Shown piece after piece: positions 53,617-62,757 of a stretch of 64,000 nt of DNA; the stretch's first letter is position 1, and each line of letters starts with the position of its first letter. This DNA is from Vibrio sp. STUT-A11 (GTDB lineage: Bacteria > Pseudomonadota > Gammaproteobacteria > Enterobacterales > Vibrionaceae). The stretch covers positions 62,001-126,000 of the forward strand of contig NZ_AP026764.1 in the NCBI RefSeq assembly GCF_026000435.1, given 5' to 3'. A program made the position numbers and the translations under genes. The notes beneath the pieces are model-generated. The model did not search any database and was not told the origin of the DNA. It saw only the letters and a list, made by a program, of their open reading frames with translations.

Positions 53617-54819
53617 ATGTCCTACGAAAAATCAAACCGTGCCGTTGTTTACAAAGGTCCGGGCAAAGTTGCTGTCGAGTCAATTCCATACCCAGAACTC
53701 GCGCTAGGCAATCGTAAGTGTGAGCACGGCGTAATCCTTAAAGTGCTGACGACCAATATCTGTGGCAGCGACCAACATATGGTACGTGGACGTACGACCG
53801 CTGAAGAAGGCTTAGTACTTGGTCACGAAATCACGGGCATCATTTTAGAAAAAGGCCGCGATGTCGAGTTCGTTGATGTTGGCGATATCGTTTCAGTACC
53901 GTTTAACATTGCTTGTGGCCGATGCCGCAACTGTAAATCAGGCATGACTGGTATCTGTCTCAACGTGAACCCTGCTCGTCCAGGTGCGGCATACGGTTAT
54001 GTTGATATGGGCGGCTGGGTTGGCGGCCAATCTGAATACGTAATGATACCGTACGCTGACTTCAACTTACTTAAGTTCCCAGATCCGGATCAGGCACGAG
54101 AGAAAATTAAGGATTTAACACTTCTTTCTGATATCTTCCCAACGGGTTTCCATGGCTGTGTAACCGCAGGCGTTGGTCCTGGTTCTACCGTTTATATTGC
54201 TGGTGCAGGTCCTGTGGGTCTGGCAGCGGCGGTATCGGCTCAACTACTTGGCGCAGCTTGTGTCATCGTTGGAGACATGATCCCAGATCGTCTAGAGCAA
54301 GCTCGTAGTTTTGGTTGCGAAACCATTGACCTACGCGAAGACGGCAGCATGGAAGACAAAATTGAAGCCATTCTGAATGAGCGTGAAGTTGATTGTTTTG
54401 TTGACTGTGTTGGTTTCGAAGCGCACGGATGTGGCTGTGGTGGTCACACTCAAGAAGCACCAGCAACAGTACTGAACTCTGCGATGCAAGTAACGCGTGC
54501 CGGTGGTTCGATTGGTATTCCTGGTCTTTACGTTACAGACGATCCGGGTGCGAAAGACGAAGCAGCAAAAGAAGGGGCACTGAGCATGCGTTTTGGTCTT
54601 GGCTGGGCGAAATCGCATTCGTTCCATACTGGTCAATGTCCGGTAATGAAATATCACCGTGGTCTGATGCAATCTATTTTGTTCGACAAAGTGAAAATTG
54701 CTGACGCCGTAAACGTACAAATGATTTCACTCGATCATGCACCTCAAGGTTATGCCGACTTTGATGGTGGTGCAGCTAAGAAATTTGTTATTGATCCACA
54801 CGGCGAGTTTAGCTCTTAA
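53617..54819 (+). CDS. fdhA: Glutathione-independent formaldehyde dehydrogenase (zinc, FdhA type)
   Basis: 400 residues of the zinc alcohol dehydrogenase family. Catalytic zinc site: ICGSDQHMV and LVLGHEITG; structural zinc lobe: CGRCRNCKSGMTGIC; cofactor motif: GAGPVGLAAAV. The overall pattern (RAVVYKGPGKVAVE, GYVDMGGWVGGQSEYV) is that of Pseudomonas formaldehyde dehydrogenase/dismutase, which holds NAD tightly. Oxidises formaldehyde to formate, which the formate dehydrogenase at the window start could consume. AAGGAG precedes the ATG. Confidence 0.92.
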   Translation: MSYEKSNRAVVYKGPGKVAVESIPYPELALGNRKCEHGVILKVLTTNICGSDQHMVRGRTTAEEGLVLGHEITGIILEKGRDVEFVDVGDIVSVPFNIACGRCRNCKSGMTGICLNVNPARPGAAYGYVDMGGWVGGQSEYVMIPYADFNLLKFPDPDQAREKIKDLTLLSDIFPTGFHGCVTAGVGPGSTVYIAGAGPVGLAAAVSAQLLGAACVIVGDMIPDRLEQARSFGCETIDLREDGSMEDKIEAILNEREVDCFVDCVGFEAHGCGCGGHTQEAPATVLNSAMQVTRAGGSIGIPGLYVTDDPGAKDEAAKEGALSMRFGLGWAKSHSFHTGQCPVMKYHRGLMQSILFDKVKIADAVNVQMISLDHAPQGYADFDGGAAKKFVIDPHGEFSS

Positions 54820-54926
54820 TAAAATACCGCAGACAATATGCTTAATTTTTAGGGGATAGGTTATTAAATTAACCAAAGTTAAACGATAATAACTGCGATC
54901 GTTAAGGTGGGCTTGACTCCTCTAGC

Positions 54927-54954
54927 GCGGGCTGAATTTCAGCCCGCCTTTTTA
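54927..54954 (+). terminator. Strong terminator after formaldehyde dehydrogenase
   Basis: GCGGGCTGA (54927-54935) pairs with TCAGCCCGC (54939-54947), loop ATT, followed by CTTTTTAT. The next 280 bp to the LysR gene hold no further recognised element. Confidence 0.9.
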
Positions 54955-55237
54955 TACCCGCGGATTTATCAAACTAACTTTTTCACTCTATCACTTTTAG
55001 TGGTATTAAGATGTTCAAAAACTCAATCGCCTTCTGCCAGGAAGAGAGAAAAATGAACACAACCGCCACTCAATTCCATTTATACACCTATATGGAAACA
55101 GCCTAAAAGTAAGAGATTAGTGGTTCATTGAGATAACTAATTATCCTGTTTGGGGACGCATGATTTATTGTCACGTTAAATCAAATATTGATATTATCAT
55201 CCCCACAAAAATAAAAAGTCATCACTTAGGTACTCTC

Positions 55238-56164
55238 ATGGATCTTGCAAGTAGACTCGAACTACTACTCGAGGTTTCTAAACAGGGCTCTTTCGCCCAG
55301 GCTGCTGACGCGCGTGGTATCGACCGCTCAGTGTTATCTAAACAAATAAGAAAGCTAGAAGAGTCGCTTGGCCTCAGGCTACTTAATCGTTCTACACGCT
55401 CACTGTCGCTTACTCCTGCTGGCCAAGAAATCGTAAAACAAGCCCAGCAAGTAAGTGATGCGTTAGGCAAGACTCGCCAGCTTGCAGACACGTTCAATGA
55501 CACGCCAAAGGGTCATCTTAGAATATCTTGTACATCACTTTTTGGCCGGAAATACGTTAAGGAAAGTGCGGTAATTTTCCTCAAAAAATACCCACAAGTC
55601 AGTGTCGATATCGTCCTCAATGATAGAAAAGTAGACCTTATAGGGGAACGTTATGATGTGGTTTTTAGAGTCGGTTCTCCCGTAGACTCAAACTTAGTGG
55701 CGAAAAAATTGGCAAATCATCAGCTGCTATTACTCGCATCAAAGGACTTTATCGCTGAATACGGCTACCCTGAAACACCTCAAGAGCTCGCAGCGTTACC
55801 CGCTGTCATTTATTCCAACGGCTCATATCAAATGAATAAAGTACAGTTATCGTCAATGCAAGACGAAGAAGCGCATCCCGTGACGGTGACGGCTAAAGGT
55901 CGCTACCATGTCAATGAGGTAGAGTTATTAATGGATGGTGTGCAATCGGGGCTAGGCTATGCCATCGTGGGCCAATTGATGCTCACGCAGAGTATCGAAG
56001 AGATGCAGCTGGTTAGATTATTACCTGATTATGAAATCTCTTATACCGGTGGTTTGTACGCCTTGTATCCACACCGCAATCAGCCTCCGCTGGTCAAACT
56101 GTTTATTGAAACGGTACAAAATACGATTGGAAGCCCACCGATATGGGAGAGTTACATGACGTAA
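55238..56164 (+). CDS. LysR-family transcriptional regulator
   Basis: 308 residues from the ATG at 55238, the normal start for the family (MDLASRLELLLEVSKQGSFAQ). An in-frame ATG at 55160 would add 26 residues unlike LysR proteins; neither start has a strong ribosome site, so this is a judgement. HTH: ADARGIDRSVLSKQIRKLEE; effector domain: LRISCTSLFGRKYV and YDVVFRVGSPVDSNLVAKKL. Target unknown. Confidence 0.85.
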   Translation: MDLASRLELLLEVSKQGSFAQAADARGIDRSVLSKQIRKLEESLGLRLLNRSTRSLSLTPAGQEIVKQAQQVSDALGKTRQLADTFNDTPKGHLRISCTSLFGRKYVKESAVIFLKKYPQVSVDIVLNDRKVDLIGERYDVVFRVGSPVDSNLVAKKLANHQLLLLASKDFIAEYGYPETPQELAALPAVIYSNGSYQMNKVQLSSMQDEEAHPVTVTAKGRYHVNEVELLMDGVQSGLGYAIVGQLMLTQSIEEMQLVRLLPDYEISYTGGLYALYPHRNQPPLVKLFIETVQNTIGSPPIWESYMT

Positions 56165-56308
56165 ACTAAACAATATTTATATTTTGATAAATATTCAATT
56201 TACGTCAGTATCAGCTTTATTGGCATTTATTATTGGGGGAGTATTATGTCCCCCAATACAATTAAGATAATATTTTAGATTTGGATGTTCGACTAAATAA
56301 GCCATAAC

Positions 56309-56650
56309 TTAGTCATGTAGTCTCATTGCGTTGAAGTGGTAATCAACATTTAGAACGGCTCGATATTGAATGTCATCACGAGCGTAAGCCACTTCTTTAA
56401 TAATCACTTTACTGTCATCGATGTTGATATTATTTACATTAGTGTAGCCAAATAAGCCAAATTCACGTCGTAACTCTGATTTAGACATTGACTTTAATGA
56501 ATCTGACAAATCAAAACCTGCATTGAGTGCTTGCTCTCTGCTTTGATAAGTACCTGCATCCATATTTGTATGTTCTGTAATAGTAATATTTGAAGCAAAT
56601 ACTGATGAAGCCATAAGTAGACCAGAAGTTAGTACGAATAACTTTTTCAT
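56309..56650 (-). CDS. Small exported protein, DUF3316-type
   Basis: 113 residues with a signal peptide (MKKLFVLTSGLLMASSVFA-S). The mature part has REFGLFGYTNVNNINIDDSKVIIKEV followed by RDDIQYRAVLNVDYHF, the pattern I associate with the Vibrio DUF3316 family of short periplasmic proteins of unknown function. It has its own gene unit with AAAGGG before the start. No Cys, no membrane segment after the signal. Confidence 0.7.
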   Translation of the reverse strand: MKKLFVLTSGLLMASSVFASNITITEHTNMDAGTYQSREQALNAGFDLSDSLKSMSKSELRREFGLFGYTNVNNINIDDSKVIIKEVAYARDDIQYRAVLNVDYHFNAMRLHD

Positions 56651-57149
56651 AATAAAACCCTTTAATGTATTAATTAATGTTGATAGGAACCTATCTCGTT
56701 TTGTTGGGTTTATTATTCATGTTTGGACTGGGAAGATAAAGGGAGGTTTCAGAATTTCACTATGGGCAAAATGGCACTAATAAACCGTATGGCTAGTGCT
56801 ACTGGATGTGTAGATTACACCCGAAAACTGACTTGGCATTATGATTGGGATCAAAAGACAGACACTTACCCTTGGGTCTAATTTCACCTCTTATAACCCA
56901 ACAGCATTCTGAGTTAGGTGCTTTGCTATTGAAAGTTAACACTAATTGAAAAATAAATTGATGCTGCTGGGGTTCCAGCCTGGTTAAACATTGACATGTT
57001 GTTCTATCAGAGAAGATTGCTATGCTAACTAAATGTAACAAAATGCAAATAAAGTACTAAGTAGAGAATGAGACTGGCCAACTATTCACTCATAAGAATG
57101 ATGGATTGAACTCATGAACTACGAGTAACGTTAGATAGCAGGAACAACA
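56651..57149. other. Intergenic region without a recognised gene
   Basis: About 500 bp. A minus-strand frame of 80 codons (56799-57041) looks faintly protein-like near its end but has no ribosome site or family I can name; it could be a degraded sequence. No repeat or RNA gene is seen. Confidence 0.4.
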
Positions 57150-58781
57150 ATGACATCTAAGAAGGCAACCTCACCTTTATATCCACATGTTCAGTACACT
57201 GCACTGGCACTTTTTGCCGCGTTATTCTTCATAGCCGTGAATCTCTGGTTCCGACCTATCTTTCCCATCGATGAAACCCGTTATGTCTCTGTCGCGTGGG
57301 AAATGTGGCTCAACAATGACTGGCTGGTACCGCAAATCAATGGGCTACCGTACGATCATAAACCACCGTTAATGTTCTGGTTATTCAGCGCCGTTTGGTC
57401 CTTGTTTGGTACATCCGATACCGTGACGCGTTTAGTAGTACCAGGCTTCGCTTTGGTAAACCTATATCTTGTAGGAAAACTGGCGGAGAAAATTTACCCC
57501 GACTCAGCACAAGCGAAGTGGTTATCTCCCCTCATTCTTATCAGTTTTCTTGGCTGGTTTTTGTATTCCAGTATGATCATGTTCGATTTAATACTCGCCG
57601 TATTCCTCCAACTTGCGGTATTGAGTTTTTGGCGATACACCGAAACAGAACGTGATTCATGGTCATATTTAAGTGGTGTGTGCCTTGGGCTTGGAATGCT
57701 GACTAAGGGACCCGTGGTGTTCGTCTATTTTATCCCTTTCCTTCTGTTAGCCCATCTTTGGCACCCTTCACCCGCTTCCATCAACAAAGCCTTTTTCAAA
57801 GCGATTCTCAAAACAGTGGGTATCGCGGTTATAGTCATCCTGCTTTGGGCACTACCTGCGGCGATAGTCGGTGGAGAAGAGTACACGAAGGCCATTTTAT
57901 GGGTGCAATCTGCCGGGAGGGTACAAGACTCTTTTGCCCATGCCCGACCTTTTTACTGGTATGTGTCACTCTTGCCAGCCTTACTTTTTCCTTGGCTTTT
58001 CCTCATTAGTTTCTGGCGAAATCGTCCATGGATTTGGGTCGGACGAAGAGATACCTTCTGTTTCTCTTTGTTTGTGTTTGTGGTGGGAATATTCAGTTGC
58101 TTCAGCGGAAAACAGATTCACTATTTACTTCCGATTTTTCCTTTTATCGCCATTTGGATCGCCAAGCGAATGGATCTCGCAAAGGTAAAAACCGAGCCCG
58201 CGATAGTGGGAGCCATCGTGCTTATTACGCTAGCCATCTTAAGTGCTCCGCTATGGGTAGAAAGAGCATTTCGCAGCACGGAAGTCACGGATGTTCACTT
58301 AAGTTGGAGCCTGTTGCCTGCTCTGTTGATCGTGTTGCTATTTTGGAAAAGAAAGCTGCCTATTGATCGTCTTGCGCTTAATATCGGGGCACTACTGCTG
58401 AGCTTATCCGCCTTAATGGCCAGTCTGTCACCAGTACTCAACAACGTTTATGATGTAACAGAGACAGGTCGTCAAATCCATCAGTTGCAATCTCAAGGAC
58501 ACAGCGTTTCGTACGTTGGCAAGTATCACAATACCTTTGGTTTCGCCGGAAAACTGAAAAAACCGCTAAATTTAATTCCGTCATCACAACCAGAGAGAAA
58601 CGCATTTTTAACCACGCAGCCGGGCTATACCATCTGGGTTCAACGTAAGAAAACACAGCCTTTGGAAACCAATGCCATTTACATGACCCCCTACCGTGGC
58701 AGGTGGCTGTTTATTGTCGACAATCAAGTACTGGCAAACCTTCTTGCACCAAGTGGCACTAGTGAAGCAGCGGAAAAGTAG
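57150..58781 (+). CDS. Glycosyltransferase family 39 (ArnT/PMT-like) membrane protein
   Basis: 543 residues with about 11-12 membrane helices. The first periplasmic loop has PIDETRYVSVAWEMW (the Asp-Glu pair thought to be catalytic in GT39/ArnT), then LPYDHKPPLMFWLFSAVW. A soluble domain follows the last helix (from about residue 440). Such enzymes move a sugar from undecaprenyl phosphate to lipid A or to a protein at the outer face of the inner membrane. No arn genes are nearby, so the acceptor is unknown. AGGAA precedes the ATG. Confidence 0.88.
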   Translation: MTSKKATSPLYPHVQYTALALFAALFFIAVNLWFRPIFPIDETRYVSVAWEMWLNNDWLVPQINGLPYDHKPPLMFWLFSAVWSLFGTSDTVTRLVVPGFALVNLYLVGKLAEKIYPDSAQAKWLSPLILISFLGWFLYSSMIMFDLILAVFLQLAVLSFWRYTETERDSWSYLSGVCLGLGMLTKGPVVFVYFIPFLLLAHLWHPSPASINKAFFKAILKTVGIAVIVILLWALPAAIVGGEEYTKAILWVQSAGRVQDSFAHARPFYWYVSLLPALLFPWLFLISFWRNRPWIWVGRRDTFCFSLFVFVVGIFSCFSGKQIHYLLPIFPFIAIWIAKRMDLAKVKTEPAIVGAIVLITLAILSAPLWVERAFRSTEVTDVHLSWSLLPALLIVLLFWKRKLPIDRLALNIGALLLSLSALMASLSPVLNNVYDVTETGRQIHQLQSQGHSVSYVGKYHNTFGFAGKLKKPLNLIPSSQPERNAFLTTQPGYTIWVQRKKTQPLETNAIYMTPYRGRWLFIVDNQVLANLLAPSGTSEAAEK

Positions 58782-58906
58782 CCGCTTTATCTAAATTAAA
58801 ACAGGCATCAAAAACCGGGCTCGTCGATGAGTGTTCGCAAACGAGTCCTAACTAAACTGTGACAACCGCACAGTTGTCATTTCCACTGTTTATTCGAATA
58901 CATAAA

Positions 58907-59422
58907 TTAAAGATCTGAAGTATAAACACAAACTTCTCGCGCCTTTCCCTGCATACGATTGATGCGATTTTCAATATAGGTAACGCCGAGTTTTTTGATC
59001 ACTGACTTGGAACGTTCATTACCCAAAAGGTGCATAACGTGTAACTTGCTCAACCCAAGGTTCGATTTGCCAAAGGTGATTATTGCTTTCGATGCTTCAG
59101 TCGCATAACCACGCCCCCAATAAGGAACTCCCAGCCAATAACCTAAGGTGCCCACACCATTATCTATTCCTAGAAAACTCACCGCGCCAATCAGCTCACC
59201 GCTCTCTTTTAAAGTAATGGCATAGACGATACCTTTACCACTATCAAAGAGTGGCTCATGAGTATTAATCCACAACTCCGCATCGGCAAGCGAATAAGGA
59301 TGAGGGATGTTCGCTGTCATGTCCGCAATAACCTTGTCACCAGCCAGAAGTGCGACACGCGGAGCATCAAGTAAAACAAAGGACCTTAGTACAAGCCTGT
59401 CCGTTTCTATATTTTGCTGCAT
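58907..59422 (-). CDS. GNAT-family acetyltransferase (RimJ/RimL-like)
   Basis: 171 residues. The N-terminal ETDRLVLRSFVLLDAPRVALL, the central LGYWLGVPYWGRGYATEASKAII (acetyl-CoA loop R-G-Y-A-T) and HVMHLLGNERSKSVIKKLGV are typical of the RimJ/RimL branch. It probably acetylates a small amine or a protein N-terminus. Single gene unit. Confidence 0.87.
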   Translation of the reverse strand: MQQNIETDRLVLRSFVLLDAPRVALLAGDKVIADMTANIPHPYSLADAELWINTHEPLFDSGKGIVYAITLKESGELIGAVSFLGIDNGVGTLGYWLGVPYWGRGYATEASKAIITFGKSNLGLSKLHVMHLLGNERSKSVIKKLGVTYIENRINRMQGKAREVCVYTSDL

Positions 59423-59475
59423 AATAACGAAACTCTCTCTTACCGCTTACCGAATCCAAGTTATCATTCTAGTCT

Positions 59476-60372
59476 TCACTTCCACTCTGCTGGACGAGTT
59501 TCACGTAAGACATCAATAAACAATTTTAATCTTAATGGGTGTCGACCAATTGGGTAAAAACAACTTACCGTAGCAGGGTCGGATAGCCAATCTTCCAGAC
59601 AAGGCACTAAACTGCCGGGATGTGATTTCTCAAATCCATTCGCGAGCCAAGTCGGCAATAAGCCAACACCTCTGCCCTTTGCTATCGCATCTACTTGCAT
59701 CGTTAAGTTATCGCTCTGCAAGCGACTTTCCATTGCGGGAAGTTCGTGGTCTCCATACTTGGGATGATGTAGTGTCATTGCTTCTTGTCGAGCAGCAATA
59801 AAGTCAATCCAAGGATGATTAACTAACTCTTTAGGATGACTGAGCCTGTTGTGCTGGGACAAATACTCAGGTGAAGCGTACGCCGCATAGTGCCAAAGTC
59901 CGAGCTGTTCCTTGCGGTAGCCCATTGGAGTAATGTCCCCCATCCAAATAATAAGGTCTGCATCAATAGCGTGGTCACCATGGTGGAATTGACTATATAT
60001 TCGGATTTTAATTTCAGGGTGTTTTTTCATGAATATATCCAGTGATTGACTCATCCATCGACGTGTTAAGCTAGGGTGTACGATTAGAGTGATTTCCCCG
60101 GTTACGTGATTATTCAGCTCATGTAGCGCTTCTTTTCCTTTACCTGCAAGTTCTAATAACTGCTCAGAGTAAACTGAAAATACTTCACCGGCTTTGGTCA
60201 GAGCGAGTCGATTCCCTTGTTTTACAACCAGTGCTTGTCCAAGATCTTCTTCAAGTTGCGTGAGCCTTCTACTGAGTGTGGATTTAGGTTGCCCCAAAGA
60301 TTTCGCCGCAGCGGTTAAACTCTTGTGCTGGCAAAGCGCGGAGAACGCACGCACAGCTCTAAGATCTTGCAT
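59476..60372 (-). CDS. LysR-family transcriptional regulator divergent from the TonB receptor gene
   Basis: 298 residues from the ATG at 60372, which has a perfect AAGGAG six bases upstream; the frame extends nine codons further without a site. HTH: SLTAAAKSLGQPKSTLSRRLTQLEE. The effector domain has EITLIVHPSLTRRWM and DLIIWMGDITP. It is divergent from the iron-uptake pair across 160 bp. It could regulate the receptor, though the Fur box suggests iron control is primary. Confidence 0.88.
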   Translation of the reverse strand: MQDLRAVRAFSALCQHKSLTAAAKSLGQPKSTLSRRLTQLEEDLGQALVVKQGNRLALTKAGEVFSVYSEQLLELAGKGKEALHELNNHVTGEITLIVHPSLTRRWMSQSLDIFMKKHPEIKIRIYSQFHHGDHAIDADLIIWMGDITPMGYRKEQLGLWHYAAYASPEYLSQHNRLSHPKELVNHPWIDFIAARQEAMTLHHPKYGDHELPAMESRLQSDNLTMQVDAIAKGRGVGLLPTWLANGFEKSHPGSLVPCLEDWLSDPATVSCFYPIGRHPLRLKLFIDVLRETRPAEWK

Positions 60373-60497
60373 ATACAACTCCTTATTCATCTCACACATA
60401 AAGCTGATAATGAGAACTGTTCCACTAATGGGCCAAAGTGTCCCACAAATTGATCTATTTCAAAAATAAATTTTATGAATAATGCCAATACAAAATT

Positions 60498-60516
60498 GAT
60501 ATTGATAACCATTCAC
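60498..60516 (+). promoter_or_regulatory. Fur box upstream of the TonB-dependent receptor gene
   Basis: The 19 bases starting GATATTGATAAC match the Fur consensus GATAATGATAATCATTATC at 15 of 19 positions, 16 bp before the start codon. A poorer Fur-like half (GATAATGAGAA) lies at 60406, nearer the divergent LysR gene. Position and target gene type both fit iron repression. Confidence 0.75.
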
Positions 60517-60531
60517 ATTAAGGAGTTGTAA

Positions 60532-62625
60532 ATGTTCAGTTGGCCCCCCTCTCAAGTCGCGTTAGCCGTTTCACTCGGGCTAATCAGCCAAAGTAGTGCT
60601 TGGGCGGAACAAACACAAAATCAGGCTGATGAAACCGTAGTCGTTACTGCATCAGGCTTCGAACAAACTTTACAGCGAGCACCTGCTACCATGTCGGTGA
60701 TTTCTGCTGAAGACATTGAGAAAAGAGCGTATACCGACATCACCGATGTATTAAAAAATATGTCAGGTGTTCAAGTCATGGGGGGCGGAGTCGAGCAATC
60801 TATCATGATTCGCGGCATGGCCTCTAGCTACACTTTATTCCTGATTGATGGCCGTCCAGTTCAAGGCAATGATGCATTTGGTTTGAATGGCACTCAAGCA
60901 GGTACTCCGATTAACTTTTTACCGCCTGTTTCCGAAATACAACGTATCGAAGTGATTCGTGGCCCTGCTTCAGCACTTTATGGTTCGGATGCGATGGGCG
61001 GCGTTATTAACGTTATCACCAAAAAAGTTCGCAATGAGTGGGGAGGAAGCGTTTCTACAGAGTACACCAAAGCAGACAGCGCCAACAAAGTGAACGAAGA
61101 TGCGATGCAAACCAACTTTGTCCTTAATGCGCCTTTGGTGGATGACAAACTCGCGCTTCAACTGAGCGGCTCTTTCTTGAACCAAGACGAAAGCCACTTT
61201 ATTGGTGGTGATGATAGCTATGCCTCTGATCCGGAATATAAACGTAAAAACTTTTCATCCAAACTTAACTGGGTGATTGATGATCAAAACAATATTGCCG
61301 CCGGTTACAGCCGATATGTACAAGAGCGGACTCATACTCCTGGCATTAGTATTTCTGAAACAGTAACTAACCGTGACGGTAGTATCAGCGATGCGGAATT
61401 GAGTTATAACAAATCGGTTCGTGATACTTACTTCATCGAACATGAAGGCCATTATGACGATATGCGCTGGAAATCGTATGTCAATTATGATGACTCTGAT
61501 AACTCAACTCGCACCAATGAAGAGACAGGTAATGGCATCCAGTTTGACGTGCTGACTATCAACTCCCAGATGAACTGGTTCTGGGATCACAACACGTTGA
61601 CCGTGGGTGCAACCTATAAAAATGAGCGTTTGGAAGATGGTGCGACCAATGGTTTACAACCCCCCATCATTCCCGTCGCCAATGCCGTGAATAAAATGGA
61701 GCGCTACCAGTATTCGCTATTTGCAGAAAACGAATGGGCACCGATTGATGACCTTTCCATTGTTCTTAGTGGTCGATTTGACGACAACCAAGATTTCGGC
61801 AGCCACTTTAGCCCAAAAGTTTACGGTGTGTATGGCGTAACCGACGAAGTTGTCATCAAAGGTGGGGTTACATCTGGCTATAAGGCGCCGAGTTTACGTC
61901 AAAGTGCCAGCGATTTTGGTGCCACTTCTCGTGGCGGTGTAATCATTGGTAACCCAGATTTAAAACCTGAAACGAGCTTGAACTATGAGATTGGTATTGG
62001 TTATGACGACCTGTACGGTTCTGGTGTGTCAACAACGCTGACGGCCTACATCTCTGAGTTTAAAGACAAGATCAATCGTACCGGCCGTGTATGTGAAGCG
62101 GACGTAGAGTGTTACTACAACGGCACCTACTACCCTGCGCATCAGTACGGCTACACCGCGTATGAAAACATCGCAGAAGCAGAAATGTCTGGGATTGAGT
62201 TCACCCTTGACTACCAATTTACTCAAGACCTGATGTACCGACATTCTTACACTTACACCAAAACTGAGCAAAAAACCGGAGAATACGCGGGTGAGCCACT
62301 AAACGACGTCGCCAAGCACATGTTCAACGCCTCGTTAGAGTGGCAAGCAACTGAGCAACTGTTGCTGTGGACGCAAGGTAATTACCGAGGCGAGACCTCG
62401 GGTCGCTGGCAAACCGGTACCAGCGGCAGTTCGACCAATGGCCTGACCATTCCTGATTACACCTTCTACGATTTAGGTCTTGTGTTCAAGCCAAAACGTG
62501 AGCTTAGCCTAAAGGCTGGGGTATACAACGTCTTTAACGAGGAAGTGAATCCAGAAGAAGATGCGGATTATCGTTACATCCTGGACGGGCGTAAATATCA
62601 CGTGTCTGTGGCATACAACTTCTAA
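60532..62625 (+). CDS. TonB-dependent outer membrane siderophore receptor
   Basis: 697 residues. Signal peptide ends SSAWA-E; the TonB box DETVVVTAS follows at about residue 34. The plug domain has DITDVLKNMSGVQVMGGG, IMIRGMASSYTLFLIDGRPV and IEVIRGPASALYGSDAMGGVINVITKK; the 22-strand barrel ends in YHVSVAYNF with the terminal Phe. It imports a ferric siderophore or haem-like ligand using TonB energy. The catecholate-type plug suggests a FepA/IrgA-like receptor; the ligand is uncertain. AAGGAG precedes the ATG. Confidence 0.93.
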   Translation: MFSWPPSQVALAVSLGLISQSSAWAEQTQNQADETVVVTASGFEQTLQRAPATMSVISAEDIEKRAYTDITDVLKNMSGVQVMGGGVEQSIMIRGMASSYTLFLIDGRPVQGNDAFGLNGTQAGTPINFLPPVSEIQRIEVIRGPASALYGSDAMGGVINVITKKVRNEWGGSVSTEYTKADSANKVNEDAMQTNFVLNAPLVDDKLALQLSGSFLNQDESHFIGGDDSYASDPEYKRKNFSSKLNWVIDDQNNIAAGYSRYVQERTHTPGISISETVTNRDGSISDAELSYNKSVRDTYFIEHEGHYDDMRWKSYVNYDDSDNSTRTNEETGNGIQFDVLTINSQMNWFWDHNTLTVGATYKNERLEDGATNGLQPPIIPVANAVNKMERYQYSLFAENEWAPIDDLSIVLSGRFDDNQDFGSHFSPKVYGVYGVTDEVVIKGGVTSGYKAPSLRQSASDFGATSRGGVIIGNPDLKPETSLNYEIGIGYDDLYGSGVSTTLTAYISEFKDKINRTGRVCEADVECYYNGTYYPAHQYGYTAYENIAEAEMSGIEFTLDYQFTQDLMYRHSYTYTKTEQKTGEYAGEPLNDVAKHMFNASLEWQATEQLLLWTQGNYRGETSGRWQTGTSGSSTNGLTIPDYTFYDLGLVFKPKRELSLKAGVYNVFNEEVNPEEDADYRYILDGRKYHVSVAYNF

Positions 62626-62641
62626 TTGGGAATGTCCATTT

Positions 62642-62661
62642 ATGGGAGCACAGGCTCCCAT
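62642..62661 (+). other. Intercistronic stem-loop after the receptor gene
   Basis: ATGGGAGC (62642-62649) pairs perfectly with GCTCCCAT (62654-62661), loop ACAG. No T-run follows, so it is more likely an attenuating or stabilising hairpin than a terminator. Confidence 0.6.
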
Positions 62662-62718
62662 GATGACTTCCCTATTACTACTTCCCCTGAGGAAGACAGT
62701 TCCCTAACAAATTACAGT

Positions 62719-62745
62719 GCTGAAGTTTCGGATGCTAACTTCAGC
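62719..62745 (+). other. Second stem-loop abutting the ribosome site of the binding-protein gene
   Basis: GCTGAAGTT (62719-62727) pairs perfectly with AACTTCAGC (62737-62745), loop 9 nt. The GAGAGAG ribosome site starts at the very next base (62746). This placement could affect translation of the downstream gene. Confidence 0.6.
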
Positions 62746-62757
62746 GAGAGAGAAATT

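Noticed and set aside
56799..57041. 80-codon minus-strand frame upstream of the GT39 gene
   Set aside because: Slightly protein-like C-terminus, but no ribosome site and no family; possibly degraded, not supportable as a gene.
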